NCBI RefSeq assembly: GCF_018140925.1
Contig: NZ_CP073315.1
Span: forward strand, 3,472,001 to 3,536,000
Source: Psychrobacillus sp. INOP01
GTDB lineage: Bacteria > Bacillota > Bacilli > Bacillales_A > Planococcaceae
Reading direction: 5' to 3'
DNA: 64,000 nucleotides
Shown piece by piece: positions 10,204 to 17,364 of this stretch. A program made the translations under genes and the position numbers. The notes beneath the pieces were generated by a model. The model was not told where the DNA came from. It saw nothing but the letters and a program-made list of their open reading frames with translations, and did not search any database. Within the stretch, counting starts at the first letter, position 1. Each line of letters opens with the position of its first letter.

Positions 10204-10665
10204 ATGAATTTACCCGTTCTACCAACTATAAGTACATTTTTTATCGTATTAAGTGCTGTTCTAGTAGCGATTGGTTGGGCACTCATAAAACAAAAGAAAA
10301 TTGAAGCCCATAAAAAAACAATGATTGCAGCTGCAATTTCAGCATTAATATTTTTCATCATTTATGCATCACGAACTATTTTCATCGGGAATACAGCTTT
10401 TGGTGGACCAGCAGATATTAAAATTTACTATACAGTCTTTTTAATATTCCATATTACATTAGCAACGACTGGTGCTGTTTTTGGATTGGTAACTCTATAT
10501 TTAGGGTATAAAAATAATATTCAAAAGCATCGTAAAATTGGACCAATCACAAGTGTTATATGGTTTTTTGTCGCTATTACAGGTGTTGCTGTTTATTTAC
10601 TGTTATACGTATTTTATACTGGTGGAGAAACAACATCGGTTATCAAAGCAATAATCGGTGGATAA
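10204..10665 (+). CDS. DUF420 membrane protein (YozB-like)
   Basis: A 153-residue protein with four hydrophobic helices and conserved histidines (AHKKTM, IFHITLATTGAV, KHRKIGPIT). This is the DUF420/YozB pattern. Family members sit beside cta genes and are suspected heme-copper oxidase accessory proteins, but no activity is established. Start is ATG 10204 with GAGGAG 8 nt upstream, 31 bp after ctaG, so it is probably cotranscribed with it. It ends at a bidirectional terminator. Confidence 0.85.
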   Translation: MNLPVLPTISTFFIVLSAVLVAIGWALIKQKKIEAHKKTMIAAAISALIFFIIYASRTIFIGNTAFGGPADIKIYYTVFLIFHITLATTGAVFGLVTLYLGYKNNIQKHRKIGPITSVIWFFVAITGVAVYLLLYVFYTGGETTSVIKAIIGG

Positions 10666-10672
10666 AACAAAT

Positions 10673-10725
10673 AAAAAGCCAATACTCTAAAGGAACTCAT
10701 TCCAAAAGAGCATTGGCTTTTTATT
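10673..10725. terminator. Bidirectional terminator between the DUF420 gene and the AI-2E permease
   Basis: AAAAAGCCAATACTCT pairs with AGAGCATTGGCTTTTT around an AT-rich loop. It has an A-run on the left and a T-run on the right and separates convergent genes. Confidence 0.9.
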
Positions 10726-10747
10726 GTATTTTTAATATAGATCATAT

Positions 10748-11812
10748 TCAAATTTTAAAGTTAAGTTTTAACATTCCTGATTCTTTAGCAGTTATAAAAA
10801 TAATAACTACAAGAGGACCTATCATAAATCCGATGAATCCGAAAAGCTTTGCCCCTATAAACATGGCTATTAAGATAGCTAGGGGAGATATACCCATTTG
10901 AGAACCCATCAACTTAGGTTCCACAGCTCTACGTATTACTAATAATACTACTGCTAATATAGTTAACTTGGTTCCCATTACCATATCACCTGTTAAATAA
11001 TGATAAATAGCCCAAGGCGCTAAAACAGCGATGGAACCCAATATAGGAATAATATCGATAATCCAAATGACAATAGCCATTATCAAAGCATATTTTGGCG
11101 TGATTATTAGCAAAAGACCGATGAATGAGGCACCCAAAATAATGAAACTTGCAATAATCTGAGCTTTCATAAATCCAATAGCCACTTTCTTTATACTAGC
11201 AAACATAAAACGTACTTTACTCGCAGTATTATCAGACAAATAATGAAAAAATTTAACTTGTAAATTCTGCAAATCTAACATAAATAAAAAAAGAGCAATA
11301 ATAAACACTATAAAACTAACTAAAAAGTTCGGTATATTCGTCAAAAGTGCAGAAATATTACTGTAACTGAGAATATCTAGGAGGGCATCTCTCATACTTA
11401 CTAAAGTAGAATCAAATTTATTTTGAATCGATTCGACAACTTCTTTTGGGAGACCTTCTGTATATTTAAATAAGCTATTTTGCATATCGATCCATAACCC
11501 TGTCCAGCTATTTATATATGTAGGAATGGTCTGTGATGTATAAATGAGTTGGCTAAAAAGTTTTGTAATCACTAGGTACAATAGTCCGGAAATGACGCTT
11601 ATAAAAAGAACAAAGTTAGTTATGACAGCAGGTTTACGTTTCCATTTAAACGTTTTTTGAGTGAACTTGACGACTGGCTCCATAATAATAGCTGTTAATA
11701 AAGCGAGTATAATAGGAATAGATACTGGAAGTATGAAGATAGCTAATAATAAGAGCATAACGGATAGAACAAAATATTTAATATATTCCTTTTTAAAAAA
11801 ATTTAAGACCAT
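10748..11812 (-). CDS. AI-2E family transporter-like membrane protein (YtvI/YdbI type)
   Basis: A 354-residue polytopic protein of the AI-2E/PerM superfamily. N-terminal hydrophobic segments come first, then a central soluble stretch of about 100 residues, then the C-terminal helix block with SFIGLLLIITPKYALIMAIVIWIIDIIPILGSI and the late GFIGFMIGPL motif that defines the family. Members include transporters and the sporulation membrane protein YtvI; the substrate here cannot be told. Start is ATG 11812 with an AAAGGAG SD. It lies downstream of the yugN terminator, so it is probably monocistronic. Confidence 0.88.
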   Translation of the reverse strand: MVLNFFKKEYIKYFVLSVMLLLLAIFILPVSIPIILALLTAIIMEPVVKFTQKTFKWKRKPAVITNFVLFISVISGLLYLVITKLFSQLIYTSQTIPTYINSWTGLWIDMQNSLFKYTEGLPKEVVESIQNKFDSTLVSMRDALLDILSYSNISALLTNIPNFLVSFIVFIIALFLFMLDLQNLQVKFFHYLSDNTASKVRFMFASIKKVAIGFMKAQIIASFIILGASFIGLLLIITPKYALIMAIVIWIIDIIPILGSIAVLAPWAIYHYLTGDMVMGTKLTILAVVLLVIRRAVEPKLMGSQMGISPLAILIAMFIGAKLFGFIGFMIGPLVVIIFITAKESGMLKLNFKI

Positions 11813-11872
11813 TGTATGCTCCTTTCTTCACGCTTATTAATAGTATAGACAAGTTTGTAATTTTTGAACAGA

Positions 11873-11904
11873 AAAAACGCAAGAGAATGAAACTCTTGCG
11901 TTTT
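11873..11904 (-). terminator. Terminator of yugN
   Basis: AAAACGCAAGAG pairs perfectly with CTCTTGCGTTTT around a 7-nt loop, 12 bp downstream of the yugN stop on the minus strand. Confidence 0.88.
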
Positions 11905-11916
11905 AGGATTTTCCTA

Positions 11917-12282
11917 TTATGCGTGAATTTCAAAAGCAGCTAATTCAGCTTTTACAGCAGCTAATGTTTGTTCACTTGATTTTAGAAGATGTTTTGGGAA
12001 AACTTCATTTTCACCATATTCAACACCATGCGGGTAATAGTGTTTCCCTATAACCGGTTTTAAAAGAGTAATGTTTGCATCGTGTGCACCTACATCACCA
12101 TCTTTTGTAAAGCCAAATACTCGAAGATAAAATGTACCTTCTTTTATCACATACTTCTTATCATAAGTTACGCGTTCATAATCCCATTGACCTGCACGAA
12201 CTAAACCTTGTTTTTTCATAAGATCATCTAATATATTTAGATCAATGACAGTGTTTTCTATACCAGTGTTTTCGAAATACAT
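11917..12282 (-). CDS. yugN: YugN-like family protein
   Basis: A 121-residue soluble protein with the YugN-like pattern: MYFENTGIEN at the start, GQWDYERVTYDKKYV in the middle, GVEYGENEVFPKHLL near the end. Function unknown. ATG 12282 is preceded by a perfect SD (AAGGAGG, 8 nt spacing); the upstream in-frame ATG at 12306 would run through that SD. Divergent from ylbC and closed by its own terminator. Confidence 0.85.
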   Translation of the reverse strand: MYFENTGIENTVIDLNILDDLMKKQGLVRAGQWDYERVTYDKKYVIKEGTFYLRVFGFTKDGDVGAHDANITLLKPVIGKHYYPHGVEYGENEVFPKHLLKSSEQTLAAVKAELAAFEIHA

Positions 12283-12391
12283 TGAATTGTCCTCCTTCAC
12301 GTTCATACTCCAAATAGAATCTGTTCCTATTAATATTAATTCAAATTTGATAATGTTGCAATGGTAACATTGTGTCTTTCTAGCTAACCTT

Positions 12392-12400
12392 TGGTATAAT
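12392..12400 (+). promoter_or_regulatory. Extended -10 promoter of ylbC
   Basis: TGG-TATAAT at 12392-12400 is an extended -10 element with perfect TATAAT and no good -35 at 16-18 bp. A small palindrome CAATG-GTAA-CATTG lies just upstream at about 12359-12372 and could be an operator. Confidence 0.55.
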
Positions 12401-12434
12401 AGGAGAAATGATGGGAGAATAAGGAGAAAAAGCT

Positions 12435-13523
12435 ATGATGAATAATCTAATCCGAATTGTTATTGCTATAGCTATAGTACTAGTAATATTTATATATTTT
12501 GATAATCCTGTACATGAAAATGAGCTAATTACTGGTTCAAATAATACAGGACAGGTAATTCCAGATACTTCTTCAGAAACGGTGGAAGTCGAGACGGTAT
12601 TTACACGTCCGAAGGTAGGAATCTCAACATTAGTAGGAGGTTCGACCCAAGCAGTTATTGAATTGTTAGGGAAACCCGCTCGGACCGAACCATCGGCATT
12701 TGGATATGAGTGGTGGGTATACAATAAATCTCTTACGACCTATTTGTTAATCGGAGTAGAAGATGATAAAGTAACACAAGCCTTTGCTGCAGGGGCTAAC
12801 GTAGAAGTTGCTCCTTATAAGATTGGTCAGGACTTAGATGAAATTTATCGATTTACGATAGTGCAATCTGAAATTACATTTTCTATAGATTCAAATACTT
12901 ATACTTTTTCTCTTTCGGAAGAAGATATAGACAATAGAATATTAGTTCAGTTTGATAATTTATTTGCTATGTTATATATAGATTCAGAAAGTCGACAGCT
13001 AGAGGCAGTTAGATATACAGATCCTAAAACTATTTTACTGCATAAGCCATATGACATTCTATATAATGGAGTCATGGTTGAAACTAAAACTCCTGACTCC
13101 CTCTTCCAAGCTGCAATAGACCGTGCAAATGAGAGACAGATATTTGAACTCACAAATGTATATCGTTATCGTAACAACCTCCGATTACTTGTTTCAGATA
13201 ATGAATTGCAAAATATTGCGATGGAGAATAGCGAAGAAATGGCCAAAAATAATATTGTTGTCAATGAAAAATTTGAAGTATCTAAGTTTAGTGATCAATT
13301 AAAAGAGTCCTCAATTGAATTTTCGAGTGCCGCTGGAAATACTGCCGCTTTTTATTTTGATGCGGGAGAAGCTGTAAATGGTTGGTTGAATTCTAAAGAT
13401 CACCGAGAAATCTTATTAGGTCAAGATTATACACATACTGGTATTGGTGTATATGGTAGCTATTATACGCAAAACTTCATTGAACGAATAGCTGTAAATA
13501 CTACAAAAGAAATTCCTCAATAA
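12435..13523 (+). CDS. ylbC: YlbC-like CAP/SCP-domain membrane-anchored protein
   Basis: A 362-residue protein. The N-terminal hydrophobic segment (about residues 4-22) is probably a membrane anchor. A CAP-associated N domain with GGSTQAVIELLGKPARTEPSAFGYEWWVY (residues about 70-100) follows. The C-terminal CAP/SCP-PR1 domain has NVYRYRNNLRLL, a HREILLGQDYTHTGIGVYG segment and a terminal strand. Role unknown. Locus and domain order match B. subtilis YlbC; ylbD and ylbE, which follow in B. subtilis, are replaced here by an aspartokinase/MurE pair. Its TAA directly abuts the convergent stop codon at 13524. Confidence 0.88.
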   Translation: MMNNLIRIVIAIAIVLVIFIYFDNPVHENELITGSNNTGQVIPDTSSETVEVETVFTRPKVGISTLVGGSTQAVIELLGKPARTEPSAFGYEWWVYNKSLTTYLLIGVEDDKVTQAFAAGANVEVAPYKIGQDLDEIYRFTIVQSEITFSIDSNTYTFSLSEEDIDNRILVQFDNLFAMLYIDSESRQLEAVRYTDPKTILLHKPYDILYNGVMVETKTPDSLFQAAIDRANERQIFELTNVYRYRNNLRLLVSDNELQNIAMENSEEMAKNNIVVNEKFEVSKFSDQLKESSIEFSSAAGNTAAFYFDAGEAVNGWLNSKDHREILLGQDYTHTGIGVYGSYYTQNFIERIAVNTTKEIPQ

Positions 13524-14255
13524 TTAGTTGGAGACAAAGGTACCTTCACTATCTTGATATAAAGATCGGATATGCAAAGGGACTTGATGAAGAGCAGCAA
13601 ATGTGGCTGCTCTTTTTTGTATGACTTCGACAGGCTCATCAATCTTTTCTTGAAGTTCCTCATAGGTCATAAAAGGAATGAGTTCCACGTTCTTGCTAGT
13701 AAACGGATCTGAAGTCATGATACCAGGGACGTCTTTGTAAAATTCAACTAAGTCAGCATTTAAATAATAGCCATAAACTACGGCAGTTAAATCGCTACCA
13801 CCTCTACCTAATGTTGTGAAATTGTGCGTACTCTCTGAGACACCTTGAAAACCTGGGACGATGACGCATTGGAAATTTTCAAATGCTTGATGTACAGTGC
13901 TTAAATCTACTTTTTTAATAAGTGCATTTCCATACGTATCGTTCGTAATAATGCCGGCGTTTTTACCATACAGAAGGGTAGAAGATACTCCCTCTGCTTT
14001 TAGTTCTGTTGTTAATACAGAACTTGATATCAACTCTCCGCATGCCGAGAGCAAATCGGTTTCAATGCTATTGTCGGGGAAAGGAATCAAATCCAATAGC
14101 GTATCGGTAGCATAGGGTTTCCCCCTTCTTCCCATTGCGGAAACAACAACAAGCACCTTTTGATGGGTATTAATTGCTTGCTGGATTCGCTGTATTACTA
14201 ATTGTCTGTTCTGATGATTTTGCATGGCGATACCGCCAAATTTTTGAACAATCAT
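13524..14255 (-). CDS. Catalytic-domain-only aspartate kinase (DapG-like, no ACT domain)
   Basis: Aspartokinases phosphorylate aspartate, the first step toward diaminopimelate and lysine. The 243-residue protein matches the kinase domain of aspartokinase I (DapG): VVVSAMGRRGKPYATDTLLDL, SACGELISS, GFQGVSE, TLGRGGSDLTAVVYG, ADLVEFYKDVPGIMTSDP. It stops at PLHIRSLYQDSEGTFVS, where the family's ACT regulatory domains would begin. The usual KFGGTS is KFGGIA here, an odd change in a nucleotide/substrate-binding loop that leaves activity uncertain. ATG 14255 gives the standard start MIVQKFGG; GTG 14267 is possible. It is head to head with the MurE-like gene. Absence of ACT domains would remove lysine or DAP feedback. 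Confidence 0.85.
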   Translation of the reverse strand: MIVQKFGGIAMQNHQNRQLVIQRIQQAINTHQKVLVVVSAMGRRGKPYATDTLLDLIPFPDNSIETDLLSACGELISSSVLTTELKAEGVSSTLLYGKNAGIITNDTYGNALIKKVDLSTVHQAFENFQCVIVPGFQGVSESTHNFTTLGRGGSDLTAVVYGYYLNADLVEFYKDVPGIMTSDPFTSKNVELIPFMTYEELQEKIDEPVEVIQKRAATFAALHQVPLHIRSLYQDSEGTFVSN

Positions 14256-14275
14256 AATCTCAACCACTCTATTCG

Positions 14276-14305
14276 TGACATTTCAAACACTCCGTTCATA
14301 CGATA
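14276..14305 (+). promoter_or_regulatory. Sigma-E/sigma-K-like promoter of the MurE-like gene
   Basis: TGACATT (14276-14282), 14 bp, then CATACGATA (14297-14305). The -10 matches CATACAAT at 7 of 8 positions and the sigma-K pattern CATAnnnTA fully. AC at 14278 is 17 bp upstream, as sigma-K requires. The predicted start near 14313 precedes the ribosome binding site at 14349. Consensus recalled from B. subtilis; activity not shown. Confidence 0.5.
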
Positions 14306-14363
14306 CAGGGAATTCATTTTACTGTATGCGATTTTACAAGAATGGTGTAGGGAGTGTGTTACT

Positions 14364-15824
14364 ATTTATCCGTTAAATGAACTTTTAAAAGGATTAACAT
14401 ATAGTGTAATTGGCAACTTTTCACTATGTCGTATGAGCAGAATCGTAAATTTTTCAAAGCAGGTTAAAGAAGGGGATATATTTATCTCCGAAAAAAATAA
14501 TCGTCGCATTTTAGATGAAGCGATTCAACTAGGGGCGATTGCAGTTGTGTCAGATGTTTTTATAGCTGATTGTAGTATTCCACAAGTTATTATTCCTTCT
14601 GAAATGGAACGATTAAAGGAGCGAATTGGTAAAAAAACCTATGAATTATATGGAAAGAAAGTGAAGACAGTAGCGATAACTGGAACAAATGGTAAAACGA
14701 CAGTCGCTTTTTTCGTTGGTCAATTACTCATGCAACAAAGGAAATCGGTTTGTGTAATCGGGACATTAGGCGTGTTTATAAACGGACAGCGGTTGGAACA
14801 AAATTTCCGCAATAATACAACATTACCATTCTATGATTTTATACAAATAGTACATTATTGTTATGAGCATTCCATTGAGTTCATCATTTTAGAGGCATCT
14901 TCGCAAGGATTATTGGACAATCGCTTGGGGAACTATCCGATAGATATTGGAGTGTTCTTGAATATTGGAAAAGATCATCTTGAATTTCATGGGGGGATGG
15001 TCCCCTACAAAAAATCAAAGGAATTACTCGTACCACTATGTACCAAACTAGTAGTAAATGCAGATGATGAATGGTGTAGAACAGTCGCTCAAAATTCTTT
15101 TTTACCTATTATAAGCTTTGGTTTAGATGCTCGTAACACGGTTGTGTTTCAACAGAAAAACGACAATGAAGATGAAATAATGTATAAATTTAAAGTAAAG
15201 AATGAAGAAATAGAAGTACAAATGAGGAATAGTGGATTTTATAATGGGATGAACCTCGCTGCTGCACTTGCTTCTTTATGGGCTTTGAACATCCCAGTTC
15301 AAAACATAAAACCTCTTAGCCTTCCAACAGGAAGATTTCAACATGTGGATAACGATAAAGGGATTAAAGTGCTAATTGACTACGCACATACACCAGATGC
15401 CTTGGAAGCCTGCCTTTCAACTATTAAATCCTTTGCAAAAAAAAATATATACGTTGTATTTGGTTGTGGAGGAAATAGAGATAAGAAAAAACGAAACGAG
15501 ATGGGAAAGGTAGCTACAGCTTTTGCAACACAAGCTATAATCACCTCCGATAATCCACGAAATGAGAATCCATTAGATATTATTAAAGAGATTGTAAGAG
15601 GATTGGATAACAAGAAGTTTCGAATAGAATCCGATCGTAAACAGGCCATTATTTATGCACTACAAATGGCAGAAGCAGGGGATATCGTATTAATAGCAGG
15701 AAAGGGACATGAGCAAGAGCAAATTTTACATGACCTTGTAGTCCCTTTTTCTGATCGTGATGTAGTCAATGCTTATTTTGCAGAAGAGGGAGGATTAATC
15801 ACAAAGAATGATCCCGTAGCATAA
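14364..15824 (+). CDS. MurE-type Mur ligase with DAP-specificity motif (divergent paralogue)
   Basis: Mur ligases of this class add the third amino acid to UDP-MurNAc-L-Ala-D-Glu. About 486 residues: N-terminal MurE domain (LNELLKGLTYS..KEGDIFIS), P-loop GTNGKTT (Lys about 111), EASSQGLLDNRL, the YKKSKELL segment with the probable carbamylated lysine, DYAHTPDALE, and DNPRNE at about residue 396, the motif of DAP-adding rather than Lys-adding enzymes. No ATG, GTG or TTG lies at the expected N-terminus. AGGGAG at 14349 points to ATT 14364; CTG 14322 or a frameshift are alternatives. It overlaps the convergent thioesterase gene by 52 bp. The dcw cluster in this window lacks murE. Confidence 0.85.
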   Translation: MYPLNELLKGLTYSVIGNFSLCRMSRIVNFSKQVKEGDIFISEKNNRRILDEAIQLGAIAVVSDVFIADCSIPQVIIPSEMERLKERIGKKTYELYGKKVKTVAITGTNGKTTVAFFVGQLLMQQRKSVCVIGTLGVFINGQRLEQNFRNNTTLPFYDFIQIVHYCYEHSIEFIILEASSQGLLDNRLGNYPIDIGVFLNIGKDHLEFHGGMVPYKKSKELLVPLCTKLVVNADDEWCRTVAQNSFLPIISFGLDARNTVVFQQKNDNEDEIMYKFKVKNEEIEVQMRNSGFYNGMNLAAALASLWALNIPVQNIKPLSLPTGRFQHVDNDKGIKVLIDYAHTPDALEACLSTIKSFAKKNIYVVFGCGGNRDKKKRNEMGKVATAFATQAIITSDNPRNENPLDIIKEIVRGLDNKKFRIESDRKQAIIYALQMAEAGDIVLIAGKGHEQEQILHDLVVPFSDRDVVNAYFAEEGGLITKNDPVA

Positions 15825-16270
15825 GCTATTTTTCTTCCGTCAGGTTGTGTTACGGTGCATTCCATTACTATTGTTTGACGACCTTTATGTAAGTATTTAG
15901 CAGTTGCAATTAACGTTTTTTCCGTTGAAGACTTAACATAATGAATTGTCATATTCGTTGTAACTGCACCCTTGCCTTCTGGGTGTAGATCCTTGTTTAT
16001 CAAAAATCCCATTGCGTTATCAGAAAGTGTAGCGATAATCCCGCCATGAGGCATATTAAAACTATTATATGCGATTGGAGTTATTGGCATTGTGACGATG
16101 CATTGATCTTGTTCATACTGAGTATCCATTTGAAATACAGCATTTAAATATGTAGGTACCTTGTTTTGTTGTTTTTGCTGAATCGCATTTAGAAAATCAT
16201 TTACTAAGTTTAGTTCTTGTTCAGATGCCTGCGCTGTTACTGTTTCAAATAAATTTTGTAGTTTGTTCAT
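15773..16270 (-). CDS. PaaI-type hotdog-fold thioesterase
   Basis: A 165-residue protein with a roughly 45-residue N-terminal helix region followed by a hotdog domain. The PaaI signature NMPHGGIIATLSDNAMGFLI is present, with TNMTIHYVKSS and TAKYLHKGRQTIVMECTV as the following strands. Such proteins hydrolyse acyl-CoA thioesters; the substrate here is unknown. Good SD (TAAGGAG) before ATG 16270. Its 3' end overlaps the end of the convergent MurE-like gene by 52 bp, so both C-termini are encoded on opposite strands of the same DNA. Confidence 0.85.
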   Translation of the reverse strand: MNKLQNLFETVTAQASEQELNLVNDFLNAIQQKQQNKVPTYLNAVFQMDTQYEQDQCIVTMPITPIAYNSFNMPHGGIIATLSDNAMGFLINKDLHPEGKGAVTTNMTIHYVKSSTEKTLIATAKYLHKGRQTIVMECTVTQPDGRKIAYATGSFFVINPPSSAK

Positions 16271-16352
16271 TATTTTCTCCTTACAATAAGTTAATAGTTT
16301 GGCATTTATTTTTACTTTTCTGGTATGATTAACAGGATTGGAGGTTAATCAA

Positions 16353-16802
16353 ATGATTATGACAAACGAATGGGTCGATATAATGGACCAATCGGATATA
16401 TTATGTACTATGATTCTTTCCTCTGAACAATTTTACCAATACTTAGATGCACATCGTGCTGTATATACAGATACATCTTTAGTAAGTGAGGTTAATAGCT
16501 TCACTAGGCTAAAGGAGCAATACGAAGAGGTTCAACGTTTCGGGAAATACCATCCTGATTATTCGAAGGTTATGAAAGACATCCGAGTAACTAAACGAAA
16601 ATTGGATATGGTAGATGCAGTGGCCAACTTGAAGGTCGCTGAGAACGAATTGCAGGACCTACTGGACGAAGTGAGCTTGTTAATTGGTAAATCTGTTTCA
16701 GAAGGTGTTAAAGTTCCTGTTAGTAACCCATTTTTTGCTTCCGCTGGCTCTAGCTGTGGAAGTGGATGCGGTACAGGTGGATCTTGTTCTTGTTCTGCCT
16801 AA
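16353..16802 (+). CDS. ylbF: YlbF, RicF-type regulator of competence, biofilm and sporulation
   Basis: A 149-residue helical protein of the YlbF/YmcA family. In B. subtilis YlbF joins YmcA and YaaT in a complex that aids RNase Y and the Spo0A phosphorelay and carries Fe-S clusters. The helices SEVNSFTRLKEQYEEVQRFG and DMVDAVANLKVAENELQDLL fit the family. The C-terminus is very cysteine-rich (five Cys in the last 17 residues, CGSGC..CSC), fitting cluster binding. Start is ATG 16353 with TTGGAGG 8 nt upstream. It keeps the ylbF position but is separated from ylbG by a repeat region and a GDPD gene. Confidence 0.88.
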   Translation: MIMTNEWVDIMDQSDILCTMILSSEQFYQYLDAHRAVYTDTSLVSEVNSFTRLKEQYEEVQRFGKYHPDYSKVMKDIRVTKRKLDMVDAVANLKVAENELQDLLDEVSLLIGKSVSEGVKVPVSNPFFASAGSSCGSGCGTGGSCSCSA

Positions 16803-16816
16803 GACTAAAATGATTG

Positions 16817-16848
16817 GATGTGTGCAAAAACTGCACACATCTTTTTTT
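16817..16848 (+). terminator. Terminator of ylbF
   Basis: GATGTGTGCA pairs perfectly with TGCACACATC around a 5-nt loop, followed by seven T. Confidence 0.93.
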
Positions 16849-16920
16849 AAAAGACAATTATATGCATTACGGGGCTTCGAACCCTGTGTTCATAGTACTC
16901 TATTGTATTAAACGTTACTG

Positions 16921-17057
16921 CTGATTTCCGTTTCAGGCGGACGCTTTCCGCGGGGTGAGCGATGAGCCATCACGTCGCTACGCTTCGTTGTGATGTCTCA
17001 TCTGTCTCACTCATCCCGCTGGAGTCGCCACCTTTCACTACAATCAATGAAGTGAGT
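16921..17057 (+). repeat. GC-rich hairpin repeat R1, copy B-left
   Basis: One of the best-preserved copies. It starts with GATTTCCGTTTCAGGCGGAC and GCTTTCCGCGGGG and ends with CATCCCGCTGGAGTCGCCACC followed by TTTCACTACAATCAATGAAG. The two ends are imperfectly complementary, and the core (GATGAGCCATCAC .. GTGATGTCTCATC) is itself palindromic. Forms an inverted pair with 17170-17286. Confidence 0.85.
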
Positions 17058-17169
17058 AATATACAACAAGAAGAACTAGCATAGCCTGTCGCTAAGCCGA
17101 TTGGATTATTCAAAGTTAATGAAGTGATACTACCAACCTGTAATCCTTGTTACCCTAAACATTAGTTTA
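17058..17169. other. AT-rich spacer between two inverted R1 copies
   Basis: No gene. The segment around 17099-17145 (ATTGGATTATTCAAAGTTAA and following) recurs almost unchanged after copy D at about 31363-31400, so the repeated unit extends beyond the GC-rich hairpin. Confidence 0.6.
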
Positions 17170-17286
17170 TTGGAGCGCAGGCGGCGACTCCAGCGGGAAC
17201 AGCACGAGCTGAAAGCCCCGCAGGAACGCAGTGACGAGGAGATTGAAGCCGTGCCCGCGGAAAGCGTCCGCCTTGCGCGAAAATCA
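17170..17286 (-). repeat. GC-rich hairpin repeat R1, copy B-right (inverted)
   Basis: Reads TGGAGCGCAGGCGGCGACTC, CAGCGGGAACAGC .. CCCGCGGAAAGCGTCCGCC on the plus strand, the reverse complement of the R1 ends. Its core (GAGCTGAAAGCCCCGCAGGA) belongs to the second core type, shared with copies D, F and G. Confidence 0.85.
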
Positions 17287-17364
17287 AAGTTGTTCGAATT
17301 TTATTGAAATTCACTTGATTAAAAATTGACTCAGATAGCTGAATCTCGCTTCTTCTTATTGTTA

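Noticed and set aside
10560-10901. 113-codon open frame crossing the DUF420 gene end
   Set aside because: It is out of frame within the DUF420 gene, runs through the terminator and into the antisense of the AI-2E permease.
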